This document shows positions 21,300 through 35,539 of a stretch of 64,000 nucleotides of DNA, piece by piece (within the stretch, counting starts at the first letter, position 1; every line of letters starts with the position of its first letter). Under the pieces are notes generated by a model, which saw only the letters and a list, made by a program, of their open reading frames with translations, did not search any database and was not told where the DNA came from. The stretch is from Diabrotica undecimpunctata (lineage: Eukaryota; Arthropoda; Insecta; Coleoptera; Chrysomelidae): positions 18,543,383 to 18,607,382 of the forward strand of contig NC_092808.1 of NCBI RefSeq assembly GCF_040954645.1, read 5' to 3'. The position numbers and the translations under genes are program-made.

Positions 21300-23685
21300 C
21301 AGTTATCTTTGATTTTTTCCTTTTCTGCAACGTATTTTGTTACTTTAAAGGTACAAGTCCCTAAAAACAATAATGAGTGACCATTAGTGAAATGGTATTG
21401 TCATTGTAAATAAAATAGTTATAACAACTTTTCAATCCTCTTCACTAATTTAAGTAAGTCTAATTTGATTTTAATTTTACTTACAAAATTTTGGTTTTGA
21501 CCTACATATAAAAATATTTACTTCACCTTTTATTAAAACTATGCAATCAATTAAAAAAAAAGAGCTGCTACAAAAAAAGAAAGACATTATTGAAATAATT
21601 CCGTCAAAAATATTTAAAATTCGATATTAGTTCTTCAGCACCAAAATTTTATTTCATTTTATTGATCTATGTATTACTTTCGTTTTTTATTTATCTTGTT
21701 CCGAAATCTCGTAAAGATATTTATTGAAGCAAGCTCACGGACTATTTCCTGATATTCTTGCAAACAGTCGGCGCCACCTCGTCTGTGCCCGTGAACGGTC
21801 GCCTAAACAACTGCAATGACGACATATACACTTACTCCATCCAGACTGCCCATGTTACAAGCTCGTCCAACACCACTATACCCCTTAAAATGCAAAAACA
21901 ATTCTTTTCCTACTAAAACATGTTGTGATCAAATCGTTTGTAGTTTAAAATAATCCGTTGACGAAATATCTAACCTGGTTGTGAGAAAATACGAAGCTTT
22001 AATCGATGCCAACGTAGTATCTCGGCGGTTTTCACAATTTTAGGTTATAAAATCGGTTCAGTGCGATAAAACGGACCGTTTTTCGAAAATCTAAACTTTA
22101 GTATAAGTGCAAACACCAATTATTAATATTTATCGAATAACCTAGTTCTTCCTTATTAAACTAAAAAATATAGTGTGATATTTTTTGTTGAGAATCGTTA
22201 AATATTTTAAAAACTAAATCAATTTATTGATTCCAATGGAATACTAAGGTTGGCTCCTTGCTTTTTGAACGTTTGCCAAATTTCAAATATCGGTACAAAT
22301 AAAACAACTTAGTTTCCAAAAAGTATGCCAGAAATATAAGCGTTAAGTGCAAATTTGTCTCTTTAATAGGTACTGTGCTCTCACTTTTGGTTGATGTTGC
22401 ATAATACGAGTGATATTTTATGCTGTTATTTTTCGGTTCTAAATTCTAATTTCAGGTAATTTTAACGAAATTATATATAAGCATGGTTTTACTTAATATT
22501 TTGCTATTTTGTGTTCAGTGTCATAGAGCCATAGGGACAACTCTTGTTGATAGATATACTCAATAGACGTTAAAAATATCTAGTCTAGAACTAAATTTAA
22601 CTTCTTTGATATATTATTAGTAGTTTATCGCTCTAGAAACTTAGTTTCGATTGTAGGTAGATGTATTAAAATAATGCGTTATTGTAAAGGTTATAAAACT
22701 ACAGTTGCTATTAAGCTTTAATTTTGAATAGACGATTTTTTAACAAATCAACAATAAAAACTAGGGTTTTTCTTATTTGTAAAAAAATTCATGTGTTTAG
22801 ACGTTTTAGAAGTAACACACTTTTCACAAGTGAAAGATTTTATGATTTGCTGATAAAATGGACCAAATAGAGTCCAGGATCAAAATGACTGGTTATAATG
22901 GGAAATTATTTATTTTTATTTATTGATTTCCATACATTCTAACGAAGTTAGCTTTAAACTTTAAATTTTTTCTTCTTGTTATATGTATGCATGATAATGA
23001 TATTTTCGGTGCTCTAATCGCGGAATTTACCATGGGCAAACATACAGCACCTAGAATTTTCATAAAATGATCATTTAATTAAAAAACGACATCATTATAG
23101 TAACAACAACTATAAAAAAAGTACTAGGTTTAAGGTTTACAGTAGAAAATACTATTTTTTAGGACTATCTCATTATGATGATAGAATGCAAGTTATTTTG
23201 TAGTTTTCTTTCTTCTTATTGCTTTAATTGGAGTTTCTCGGTAAATCGACCAACAGAAATTGGCAAGCACTCTTGCTGGAACATTTTCCATTGTAAAGTC
23301 TTTTAATGTGCAATATATCTGTGCATCATGCGCATATGATAAGGCAAGATTTTAAATGTTAATAAGACATGGGATATAAGGAGAATTAATTTGTTTTGGT
23401 ATCAAAAGGAGGTAAATGAAACATATTTTTGTTGAAATAGAAAATAATTTGAGAAAGTAAAAAAAAATGGTGGGAAGTATTTTCCCGTTGTTTCTTAAAA
23501 AATGTTTGTAGGTGGGAAATTTATTACCCTTGTAATAAATTTGTGAAACAATTTATTTAATAATAAAATACAAAAATGCATATATGGGTGACAAAACTAA
23601 TTTAGGTCTTAACTACAGCAGTGTGTAAGGATTGAAAACTTTTTTTTTGACATAAAGCTACTTGACAATAACTACATATAATGTT
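21300..23685. other. 2.4 kb without recognisable gene
   Basis: Both strands read by eye; no domain or conserved phrase found. 21750-21870 is less AT-rich (a GC-richer block in an AT-rich setting) but encodes nothing I recognise. Confidence 0.5.
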
Positions 23686-23689
23686 AGTT

Positions 23690-24575
23690 CGTTATTCTTC
23701 TTTTTTTTTTTGTTGAGCAAAATCTGCATCTTGTATAATTTTTTTAACATCTGGTAAATGTAGTACTACATTTTACAACCGAATTTCGTCTGGAACACCA
23801 AAGTTTCCCGTTTTTTATTTTTAAATACCACCTTGAGAGCTCTTCCGAGGCAAAGCCTAAAATCCTTGTGGGAAGTATTTTTTTGGTCATGAATTCTTGG
23901 GTAGGTACATAATATATGCATTAATCACACTTGCGAATAAAAGAAAGAAGAATCCACGATTTTCTAGACCTCCTACGTTTAGCATATGATGCCCTAAAGT
24001 GGTCAAAGTGATCAACACCTCCCATGTTTAGTGTATAATCTGCAATAACTTTTGGGTACATTATATCTTTCTTAATGCCATCTCTTTGTGTACGTTTTAT
24101 CATGGTTACTCCACGTGGTTGATTGGCAGTTGTAATAACCGTGACTTCTTTGGTACCTATCCAACCACTTTATTGCTGTTATAGAGTAACTTTTTCATTT
24201 TTGATTTGCTGTTTTCCTCATAAAATCGGGTAAACTTTTGCGATTATGTTTCACTGTACCTATAGCATACAGCTGTTTAGCATATAAATCTCCCAACAGT
24301 TTGTAACTTGTAAAAATATTATCAAAAACAACCAAAGATTTGTGTGGTATATCTTGGCATAATTCAGTTACAACCTTGTATCCCAAGCCATCATTTTCAA
24401 TGCCTTCAGTTTTTCCAGTGTGGATAATAAACTGGTATAGATACCCAGTAATAGCATAGCACTTTGCCCAAATTTTATAACCACGCTAATTGGTTTCTTG
24501 GGCATGTACTGTTTGATAGAACTATGTCCTTTAAATTTCACCTATATTCATCACAAAAAAACAAAATCTAGAGAT
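23690..24575 (-). pseudogene. piggyBac-type transposase, C-terminal half, degenerate
   Basis: Minus-strand phrases in order: SSIKQYMPKKP, GYKIWAKCYAITGYLYQF, IHTGKTEGIENDGLGYKVVT, ELCQDIPHKSLVVFDNIFTS (catalytic aspartate in VVFDN), LLGDLYAKQLYAIGTVKHNR, KSLPDFMRK, then ITTANQP, MIKRTQRDGIKKDIMYPKVI and LNMGGVDHFDHFRASY (third catalytic aspartate). These are the DDE_Tnp_1_7 blocks of the PGBD group. Several stops and shifts. The N-terminal third and inverted ends were not found; the upstream side runs into microsatellite DNA. Confidence 0.85.
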
Positions 24576-24627
24576 ATTACTTACATTTTTGGAGATTTTG
24601 ATGCAAAAATTGGAGTAGGTACAGTTG

Positions 24628-25473
<846 letters not shown>

Positions 25474-26740
25474 AAATAAAAATATTTGTACTAGTAGCCC
25501 ATATTTATCACCTTTCCGTTTATTACTTAAATGACACCGTGAGTGTTTTTATGACATTACAGAAAAAAATATCTTACTAAGCAGAAAAACGGACTAGCAC
25601 AAAAGAGCAAAACAATTCTACATGCCAATTATGTAATTTAAACTTTTTTGATCAAAAAATAGTCAAGATGTTAGCAATAAACAAAATGGTAGCCCATATT
25701 TGTACCTTCCCTAACAGTTCGGTTGGGGTTTGAGCCTTCGTATGATTGGTTGTGTCATTAAATCTTGGGCTAGATTATTGTGGTGGTATATTAGTCTCTG
25801 ATCATTTTGTTTGTTGTAGTAAACTGAACTATAATTTTTGTTGCACTATATTTCCAACATCCTTTTATTGGTTGTAACAACCAAATCTGAATAGCAATTG
25901 GTCGTATCCAACTTCTTCCTTACGCTTTTTGTATACTTTGTTTTGAAGCTCATGAGACTTATTAATCTCAAATATGCACATCGCCTGGAGTTAGCTTGTT
26001 TTGATAAGGAAATAAAGATTTTAACCATTTTTCTGGCATTTTCCCAGTATCGAAAATTGTATTGAACAAAATTACTAATAGACTAAGATTATTATTTTCA
26101 AAAACGAGTAAAGCAACACAGTTGAACAAGATTACTTTAATGAAAAGATTCTATAAAGCGAAAAGATGTTAAAAATTATTTTTTTTTAATGTTTACGTAC
26201 TGCACTGCTATTAGTCCTATTTTTCTTCAATTACTTCTAAGAGCCAGAAAATATTTTTTAAATTTTGTGTCTGTGTCTCTTCTCTATGTGTGTGCCTATT
26301 CTATCACTTTTTACTTATCATATTATGCATTCCAAATTTGATATTTTGCATGTTTGTCGTTAGTACTTAATTTGTACGCCTTCCAGCATTTGGTATGTTT
26401 GATAAAGTATTAACATTTTATTATTTGCGTGGAAAGAGCCTTGATGTATGGGTTGTTATTTGTGTTATTATTTATATTTTTACATTATTTTCAGTTATTT
26501 GTACATATTTGAAGCGGGGTGGAAGAGAGGGTAACACTTTCTAAAAATCATACCAGGTTAACCCATCCCTAGGAATGGCTGGAGTGTGTTGGATTCAGGG
26601 TAGAGAAGTACATCTTAGCCCATTTCCCCCTAGGAGAAAATCCTACAAACGAATGCCTTTCTGTTATCCTACAAACCTACTAAAACCAACCTCTCCTACC
26701 TGTGCACAGTTGACTGTGATTGAATAATTCTGTCATTACA
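25474..26740. other. non-coding
   Basis: No gene recognised. 26515-26720 is less AT-rich and may be a retroelement UTR leading into the RT fragment that follows. Confidence 0.45.
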
Positions 26741-26744
26741 CAAA

Positions 26745-27115
26745 AAAGGAGAGCAGCTCCAATGTGGAAATTATCGAAAAATTACGTGTAGGCACAAATC
26801 GACAATAGATCAAATCTTTAGACTGAGGATAATCTTGGAAAAAACTGGTACATTTTAACTAGACACACACCACTTCTTTACTGACTTAAACTTAGGTTTT
26901 TGATAATATTAATCGAAAATTCCCGATCCAAACACTAAAGGAGTTTAAGATTCCAATGCAACTGGTTACAAGACGCCGTCTCCTGCATGTTTTTTAACAA
27001 CACCCTAGAAAAAATCATAAGACAATCAATAGTCAACACCAGGTGAACAATAATAACAACAAGGGTACAAATACTAGCATTTGCTGACGGATTTGATATC
27101 ATAGTGTAACGATCC
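26745..27115 (+). pseudogene. LINE RT fragment, mutated catalytic box
   Basis: Plus-strand phrases over shifting frames: KKGEQLQCGNYRKIT, TIDQIFRLRIILEKT, THHFFTDL, FDNINRKF, LKEFKIPMQLV, LEKIIRQSIVNTR, then QILAFADGFDII. The last is the RT catalytic block with the second aspartate changed (FADG). Internal deletions shorten the palm. Not functional. Confidence 0.75.
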
Positions 27116-27281
27116 GTCATTTAACTGATCCAAAAACGTTTCTAATTATGATTTTTATATATAAAATAATAGTTTATAATCACTACGAGATAGGCAATCC
27201 CTACTTTTTACCGAAACAGTTCATTCACGTTCTTTTAAAGTTGGTAAGACCTGAATCATATAGCCTGTGCCGTCACGATTT

Positions 27282-27900
27282 GATAGCTGAGCATCGAGTT
27301 AAAATCTATGGAGAAGCTATGAGCATATTAACGTATGTACTAAAAACGGCGTAGGTAGGCGTGGCTAACTGTGATATCAATATGGCGGTGGGATCATGGT
27401 CGGACTCAATAATATTAAAACTACTATAAAAATATGACTAGTTATTCAGAAGATTTAATCATAATCTAAAAAAGTGCAATACATTTTTAATAAACTATGA
27501 TTTATTTATCTCGCGGTAAACACTAAAAACACGATATATTATACATAAAGATAAATTAATACAGTCAAATACTATTAATTTATTCTCTGAAGTACGGGCC
27601 ATTACTTTGTTTACATATTTGTATACTAACCTGTAGAACGTTATTCCTGAAGATTTTTTATTAACATTGCTTCTGCCACTGCAACTACGTTGAGAACAAG
27701 AAACCATTATTATGCACTATCACAATATATTATTACTGTTTCTATAAAAGTATTATAAAACTAAAAATATTCGAAAAATAACAAACGTAAATAAACATAT
27801 ACGATCTATCAAAAGTGGCAAAACAATATGGCCGAAGTGAGGTCGTTTTTAGTCACGTGATGCCCTCTCCATAGATTCTAACTCGATGTAGCTGAGATAC
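27282..27900. mobile_element. degenerate MITE with ~100-bp inverted ends
   Basis: The left end (AGCTGAGCATCGAGTTA, AATCTATGGAGA, CTAAAAACGGC, CAATATGGC) reappears reverse-complemented at the right end, with indels: CAGCTACATCGAGTTAGAAT read inward. No coding inside. Target duplication not resolved. Confidence 0.6.
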
Positions 27901-28513
27901 AATTGCTTAAGTCCATGTCAGACAGTCAAATATTTGATTAAACTAGTTTGAGCAAACTGACGTAATGACGTCATAATTACAGTTGGTTTAAATTTTAAAA
28001 ATCTACCTATCACACGATCATTCAAATTTGATCATTGACGTATGTCAATGAAATTAATTGTATTTTTTGCTTATTTATTAGTTGCAGGTGTTTATGTACG
28101 ATTCAAATTTTTCTTATCCACAATAAAAATCAAATGGCTGAAAGGATTTTTTACAATAATGTCGATTCTTCACATTATATAAACCAGCTTCTTTCTTGAC
28201 ATAAATTAGTAAGGTAGAAACTTGTTCCTGACTCTAAGATATTTGAAATTTTTATTTTTATTTTATAAAAAAATTGGAGGACAAATAAACCACTGTCAAC
28301 GTCAACCAAAGAAAAAGGAAAATGAATTTCATCACGTTATGTTTAACTATTGATTGTCATTTGTCTTTAAATATTTTTCGAACAATCAAAATTAAAGTTT
28401 GATCAAACTGACTTTGAAAAATAGAAGATCCTCTATTTTTAGGGGATTTGATCAAACTCAGGATGTGTCATGTGCTGTCAATTTTTTGGTTTGGTTAAAT
28501 ATTTTGACCGCCT

Positions 28514-28833
28514 CATGATACTATGACTAACAAGATAGGATCTTCCCGTAGCACAAAATCGGTCGTGTTCGCGCATGAATTCTTTGATTTGAATTCTTGT
28601 TAAAGTTAAATGGGATTTTTATGCATTCTGTGATGAAATTATTTAATTAGCAAAATAATAATATTAAATAAAGGTTTAATAATTACAATAATCGTACACA
28701 AAAGGATATCTCCAAACTATTTAATAAAGATTATTTATTGACACATACAAAAAACTGACATTACGAACGTGCAAGTCTCCAATTACGTCACGACTTATGC
28801 GCAATATCTTATCTTCTTAATCATAGTATCATG
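28514..28833. mobile_element. 320-bp hAT-like MITE with 8-bp target duplication
   Basis: Inverted ends CATGATACTATGA(C/T)TAA are flanked by GACCGCCT on both sides (28506-28513 and 28834-28841), a perfect 8-bp direct repeat. The inverted similarity extends about 30 bases with mismatches. Eight-base duplications are typical of hAT elements. No transposase inside. Confidence 0.88.
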
Positions 28834-28844
28834 GACCGCCTGAC

Positions 28845-31435
28845 ACGGACTTTAGACTTTTCACTTTGAAGGAAGAGTTCGAGGTGAAAAGATGGCGGTG
28901 CTAGTTGTCTGAAGAATATTATTTTTTTTAAGCACCTAAGTTATTAAGGAAATCAGTTATAGTTAAAGAAAATATCGTGTTGTTGTTGGATTAAAGTGAG
29001 AAGAATCGTTTGTTATTTTATTACTATTGTGCCCCCATTTTGCAATATTTATTATTAAATCTCAAAAGTAATTTTTAGGGTCATATTTTAGACCTTATCA
29101 TTGAGAAAAATCTTGCATATTTTAAATATACTGAGAATATATTTTTCCTCCAAGTAAGTACTTTATTCATATAATTGATTCCGAAACAATATTTAATAGG
29201 CCTAAACTGTCCAAGATCATGATCATTTTGGACAAAATTTCAACACATCAGGCTTTTTATGCCTTGTCAACTTTTTATACCAACCTTTATATCTCTACAC
29301 GTTTAAAAATCTTTGTTTTTATTGTTTCTATATTTGGTCTCTTTTTCCCTAAATAACGAGAATGCAAAAATAATATGAGATATATTTCTTTAGGCATCCA
29401 CCACATAACTTTAACCCGGAGAACTTTCTCTCAGGAGTCATCGGAATTGGGGAATTTATTCAAGTTGGGGCTGGTTTTCTTTTTTGTTCTTTCTGTTACC
29501 AAGGATTGGGTTTATGTTTCAAGGATTGAAGTTAAGTTTTTTTCCCTCTATAATCTGTTCGAGATTTAAAGGATACACCTGAAAACTAACAATAAAATCT
29601 ACATCGTCTCGTGAGTGTTACCAATTTAATAATTTATTAATTTAATAATTTTTAATACATGTAATTAATTTTTTTTGCTTAGAAATCTATCTGATTTTTG
29701 ATATTCGTGACTTCCACGTATATAATCTTTTGAGAGGAAGTTTAAAAAAGAGATTTGTAGCTATGCATTTTTCTTCCGTCGCGAATTCCACGATTCGATG
29801 ATCGCTTCGTTCGTTGCGCTTCCCAACACCGGACGGTTCTACACATTCGTCACGATGTTCATTGCAAATTTTGCACTAAAGTCGCCAATCCAATTTTTTA
29901 ACTTATGGTTGAAAGAACCCTCCAAAATAATTGGATGTATTTCTAAATTATTTATTGCTGGTTAGTCTACCCCGGTGATTGGTGGGTTGCATATTTTATG
30001 ACCATCCCTACAGCTATTCTGCAATCAGTCGGGGTAAAAATATGGTGAATCCGGGGTATCATCTCGCTCCATTTGTCAAGATATATTAGAATCTATGGTC
30101 TGTGCTGGATTTTCCGTAACAAGTTCCCATAGCTACGATAATAACAAATCCCGTAAATTTCTTTGATTTACGGACAAATTCTAATTAAGAAGATATTTTT
30201 GAATAACTTTGCTATAATTCTGAATATTTTTTTACCTAAATAATTAAATTTATAATAAATTTAATTAATATTTTAATAGGTGTCTATAAAAATTAGCATC
30301 GCAATTCTAGTCAAATGTCTTTATATCCTTTCCAATAAACCTATAGACGAGAACATTTTCGCTCGTCTCATCCTGCTTTGTCCCAAGGATGCTTTTCTTA
30401 GACTTCATTTGTTTTGGACGTTCTGCTACATTTCTGCGTATTTTGGGATCTGAAAATGGCGCTTTACGATCCTATATGTCCCTTTTAACTAGATCCTAGA
30501 TCCTAACCTAGATCTACATGTTTGGTTTGTGCAAATTCTTTCTTAACGAGGCACACATATTAAACAGTTAAGAAACATAGTTGAGTTGTAGTAAACATGC
30601 AAACCTCCTTATGTACCACTAAGGTTTCCATGTTACTTTCCTAATATGTGCTATGTCCATTCTCCAGAGTTTCGTTCATCTTTTCTTTTCTGACTTAATT
30701 GTGGGAGTATGACTGCTCCACAGTAAACCGTTTTTTGACTAAAATATTTAGAATCATAAAGAGTTTTGTATCATCTCATGAGTATTTTAAATCCCAGTAA
30801 AGCACATTCTAAGATGTATATGAGCGAAAATGCGCTAATAGGGATAAAGCACTGTGAAAACAATCATGACTCCTTAAAAAAGTACGATACATGAATATAA
30901 TGGGGTTTTTCCATGAAGATTTAAGTACCGACTGCAGCAGAAAATCTTAAACGATTAACCATACCTTGCAGGACTGCGAGGCATTAAATTGCAGACGGCA
31001 ACATTTTTTGGTGATTACCAAATGAGTACAGAAACATATAGTACCCATTCACTAGACCTGTACAGGCTGGTACGAATTACCAGAAAATTATAATGGGATC
31101 ATGAATGAATGGGAAATGTACAATAAGCCAATCAGTTTATAAGAGACGGCTTAAAAAAATGAGTACTTTGAACTAACTAGACATTTCTGAAACAGAAACA
31201 TATTGTTGTTTCCACCTCGTCTTTGTAAAACTTTCTTAGATGTATTCGTTATTATTTACATACATTGTTCGCAATTTTATGGCTTTTGTCCAAGATGGAC
31301 TACCTCGTAATCAAACATAACTGCATATTTTGCCCAGTTTGCCATAAAGTAAAGTCTATTTCTGCGTAGAATAACCTTTGGTGTAACTATAAAATAGAGG
31401 TTTATACCAATAGACCCATGCTGAGTTTTTATGTG
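28845..31435. other. 2.6 kb without recognisable gene
   Basis: No known domain. One minus-strand open phrase near 30345-30470 (SDPKIRRNVAERPKQMKSKK, then GTKQDETSENVLVYRF) looks protein-like but matches nothing I can name. Confidence 0.4.
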
Positions 31436-31439
31436 TTTA

Positions 31440-31808
31440 ACTAATTTCCTCTAACTCCCTGATGAGTATAGGGCATATAGCAGATTCCTCCATTTATCCC
31501 TATTCCTTAGCTGGTTCCAAGCCTTCCCAATACTTCTTGCTTTCTTGTCAATGGTTCTTTTCCAGGTTCCTTGGGATCTACCTCAACCTCTTGTTTCTTA
31601 AAAATTTTAGATCAAAGCTTTCTTTTCAATAGCAGCATCTAGTAAAGTAAGAGAGTGTTGTCAAGCCATCTCCACTTCCGTTCTCTTATCTGCATTTCAA
31701 CATTCGTTTCTTTAGTCAATCTCCACAATTAGTCTTTATTTGAAAGGGTCTCAAGCCACCAAATATTCATTATTCGTCCTAGACTAAAATTAATGCTATT
31801 TTTATTTG
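31440..31808 (-). pseudogene. LINE C-terminus, downstream of the 28S insert
   Basis: Minus-strand phrases: RIMNIWWLETLSNKD, LWRLTKETNVEMQIRERKWR, WLDNTLL, then GTWKRTIDKKARSIGKAWNQ and LRNRDKWRNLLYALYSS, stop. This is the standard LINE C-terminal tail (…ERKWRWxGHTL…RGRP…TWKRTI…AxxRxxWRxxxxALCS). It continues the protein interrupted at 32575. Confidence 0.75.
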
Positions 31809-31811
31809 TCG

Positions 31812-32570
31812 GGTGTTGTATTTGGTAGAGCAGTTTCTACACTGCGATCCATTGAAGCTCAGCCCCTAACTTGTCGGGATTCGTCTTGTCAGTTAGACAA
31901 GACGATTCCTAGTAACAACATAGAAAAGATTATAATACCCATGTTCGTCCGTCTAAAGATTTGGTCTACTGACAAGGATCGATACCAACGTAAACCGATA
32001 TTCTTAATGGAAATAAGGGCTCGTTCGACAATCGAAGCGATGTACTGTTTTGAGCCGTTCAAATCTTAGAATTTCAAGATGTATCTTTGACACTTGTGAC
32101 TAAAAATCATAGGCCTTAGAGGCGTTTATGCATAATACCACGGATAGTAGCTTCGCACCATTACCAGTAGGGCAATATATTTGCAGTAGTGTAAAACTAA
32201 CCTGTCTTACGACGGTGTAATATTTGCTCACGTTCCATGTCTATTGGTCAACAATCTAGCGTTTGGCGAAACCTATATTAACTTTTCTTACACATCTTGC
32301 TAAAGTAAACTCAGCATCAGGATCAAGCCAGTTTTTACCATTTTGCTCTATGCGAGGTTCCTTTCCTCTTTGTTAGCCTTAGAACACTTGAGTTATTCTT
32401 TGATGGATATACCTCCAGTCAAACTTCCCGCTTGATAGTGCCCTCCAATCGAATCAGGCTGGAGGCAAGTTGACACTTGAAACGAAGCACACGAACACTG
32501 GTCGGGTATCCAAAGGGCTAGCCAGGCTAGCCTTTCAGCGTACCGAGTAAGTAAAGAAACTATGAATGAC
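31812..32570 (-). pseudogene. decayed 28S rRNA 3' region inserted in a LINE
   Basis: The minus strand from 32570 matches the conserved 28S 3' domains in order: TTTCTTTACTTACTCGGT; GGGAAGTTTGACTGGAGGTA; CATCAAAGAATAACTCAAGT; ACCTCGCATAGAGCAAAA; CTGGCTTGATCCTGATG; CGCTAGATTGTTGACC; GGAACGTGAGC; CCGTCGTAAGACAGGTTAGT; TGGTGCGAAGCTAC; AACGCCTCTAAGGCC. The last ~80 bases (TAGAGCAGTTTCTACACTGC GATCC... to about 31895) are on the plus strand, so the 28S 3' terminus is inverted. The GC-rich expansions are missing and many changes have accumulated. Recalled from general knowledge of 28S; an alignment would fix the limits. Confidence 0.85.
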
Positions 32571-32574
32571 ACCT

Positions 32575-33640
32575 GGAGCTGTGACGTAATTTTTCTATCT
32601 ACTTTTCATGTCCCATAAACGTTTACCAGATTAGACTTAACGTTGGTGTTTAAGATGCGAAGCTTGGTATTTTGAGAGGTGTTTTCTAGATAGGGTGGAA
32701 TCAAATAAATTTAGGAGTCGTCTTTCTAATGCGCATTTCTCCCTCCATAAGCTGTTATAACGCTTCCCAAATATGCAAAAGAGTCGACTGCTGTATTGGC
32801 TTGTCTATATTTACTAAATTTAATCTATTTTCCTTGGTATTAAGAGGACCAATCCCAAGACTTGAAGTCTCAGGTTCCTACCTCTCGTTCGCCAAATTGA
32901 GGTCGTCTCGATGACTGGCTAAATCCTAGGGAATTCCCTTTCTTCGGTTTTCTGTGTCCTTTCTTATAACAGCGCTCAGCACTAACAAGAACAAAATGAG
33001 TCAAATAATGCAGGTTTGCCTTCATGAGACAAAATTTGACAGTTTGCCCGAATATAAGACTCGATAGTAAAATCCTTTATACTTGTTTCTTTAACTGTTA
33101 ATTATCTTCTTGGATAGGATACTGCTCCAAAATATCCCAGAATGTCCGATATTCCACAGTATTGAACGTTTTCTAAAAAAGTATAAAAATCATGTATGGT
33201 ATTGCCTGGAAGTTCTTACTTTTCTCTAGGATTATAAGGAGGATATTAGTCAGATCCACAAACAGTTTCTTCTGTAATCTGGTTTCGATAGCTCTTTAAT
33301 CATGTTCAGTATTATTCGGGAAAATATCCGGCAAGAATTTGGTGGGACACAAAGAGTAGGCTAATGCATTCCTTCTTTGGAAGTTTGATATCAATTTCAA
33401 CAATGAGAAAATTGTTTCAATTCTTCGGGTGAACTTTCTTTTTACCAAATCCGTTAAATTAGAAAGTGAAATAGCCGAACCGTGGTATCTTTATCTGCCT
33501 TAAGCAGTTCTGCAGAAATATCTATGATAGATGCATTTCTATTCTTCATACTTTTTAAAGCCATTCTAATTTTTTTTTCATATTGTACCTGTAGAGATCT
33601 CCTAATCTAGTGAAACAGCCTCTTCTATTTCCTGACGTCC
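32575..33640 (-). pseudogene. degenerate LINE RT, upstream of the 28S insert
   Basis: Minus-strand phrases: IPYMIFILF and KTFNTVEYRTFWDIL (the DFxKAFDTV block), then VDSFAYLGSVIT-like text, LRILNTNVKSNLVNVYGT (the LLYGCETW region), KVDRKITSQLQV. The last phrase ends at the 28S junction near 32570. Heavy decay; the catalytic FADD was not found. Its C-terminus resumes at 31808. Confidence 0.65.
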
Positions 33641-33754
33641 ATTCTTTCCAATTATTCTCTTGGTTTAAAAATTCTCAAAAGTGTTCCTTGTTCTTGTTGA
33701 GCTCTTATTCCTGAGTTGTTAAATCGATATTCAACTTTCGATATATAAAAGTAT

Positions 33755-33756
<2 letters not shown>

Positions 33757-33825
<69 letters not shown>
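33757..33825. repeat. (TA)n microsatellite
   Basis: About 68 bases of TA. Confidence 0.96.
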
Positions 33826-33829
<4 letters not shown>

Positions 33830-33831
<2 letters not shown>

Positions 33832-35535
33832 CGATATTTGGGAAAAAAATATATACAAAGAAATAAATCCATTGACGTTTGCTAGTTTTATAAGCTCTCC
33901 CAAGAAAATAATAAATAAAAGCAATGTATTTACGTTAGATGGATTGACAGCTGTATGTCTGCTCAACTGTCGCTGTCAAGGTCAACCTCCAATTCAAGTT
34001 ATGTGCTGTGCGTAGGATAAACTTGCAGGACAAGACATGTGCCATGTTTTGCTATTCGCTGAACTTAGTATGTGACATCTCAATGAAACAATTTGCACAG
34101 CGTTTGGACATAGTAATTGACAAAGTGAAAAATCGCTTATTTCAAAATAAGTGTGAAGGACAGTGAGCGCAAATGAAATTGAAGTGTTAAAATATCTCAA
34201 AAAAAGTGACGGAATAGTAACTATGTCATCATATTCACATTCATTCCAATGATATATATAATAATATATGAATTATAATGTCTATGGACGCAGCGTTACA
34301 AGTGACTCATTTGTAAAAAATATTTGCATTTAAATATTTTCTTAAATATTTTCTTAACGTAACTACTTTAATAAATATAATGTTTTGTTTTATTTTAACA
34401 TGACAGTACCCCTCTAAATTGACAAAAAATTTTAATTTCCTATTTAAAATAAAATTATTTCAAAATAAGTAACTGTGAACGCGATTCGTCCAAATTACAA
34501 CGAAATAACACCCAAAACTTGCTATTAGTCAAATAAATTTGAGACCGGTTTTTCACTCGCCTTATCACTAAAACTAGTTTTAAGTTCCTACATTTTTATT
34601 GGTGAATCAATACTTTTGTGTACAACTTGTTATGCCACTAACTAATAGCTTTCGAATGTACGAGTATTGTTTTTTTGAGGTGTGTGAGTAAAGCTGAAAT
34701 ATTATTTGATAAAACGGTAAACCAATAAAAAAGGAACGTGCCTTCAAGAGGTGTAACTTATTTATACTTAGAAAATTATGGAGAATAATTAAAAACTATT
34801 TTACTATTTAAGATTAAGTGTTACAAAAGCTGTCTGTAACTTTGATTTATTTTTCTTATGGAAGATATTATATGGTCGGATTACACAAAATACATTAATT
34901 AAAAATATGAACGTTTGAATACGTTTCTTTTAAATAAACAAATCTTAAAAATAAATTAGGTTTTGTTTTTAATTAAAAATTGAAAAAACGAGATTTTCTC
35001 ATATTTTCCATGACTGAGTTTTACTCTTCTGTCAGTAGGTTTTCATTTTAATTAAATGCTTCTCTTTTCTTTCTTTCGACCACTTGCTAGCGGGACGATG
35101 AGCTAAGATAGTGATAATGATAAGGTTCTTAGTAGATTTCGCCATATACCTGAGACGTTGACGATCTTAGAGGTCTCTAGATGGAATTTCCGCTTATCGC
35201 AAATGAACAAAAATGGACAACTCCATCACTTGTTCTATTATCTGTAACTCTAGCTCTCTAATATTTATCTTAGATAGTAAGTAGTAGATTTGCTGTTCTA
35301 ACCATGCATTTTGACAAGCTACAACCATAAATGTATTTTTTTGAGGAGAAAATAGGTATATGAAATGTGTGAAACATATACGAGCCAGAAAAGATTTACA
35401 ATATAATTAAAGAAATGAAGCTCTTAGGTATATATAGAAAGTATAGGTATACTTGGAATAACTGAAATAGCATGGTAAGGCTCTGACAAAAAAACATTTA
35501 AACCGAGGGAATGAGAGCTTAGATCCAAACGTAGA
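33830..35535. other. non-coding
   Basis: AT-rich; no domain recognised on either strand. Confidence 0.5.
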
Positions 35536-35539
35536 AATT

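Noticed and set aside
27930..28460. Possible inverted repeat around TTTGATCAAACT motifs
   Set aside because: Matches are short and inconsistent; ends do not align over more than about 15 bases.
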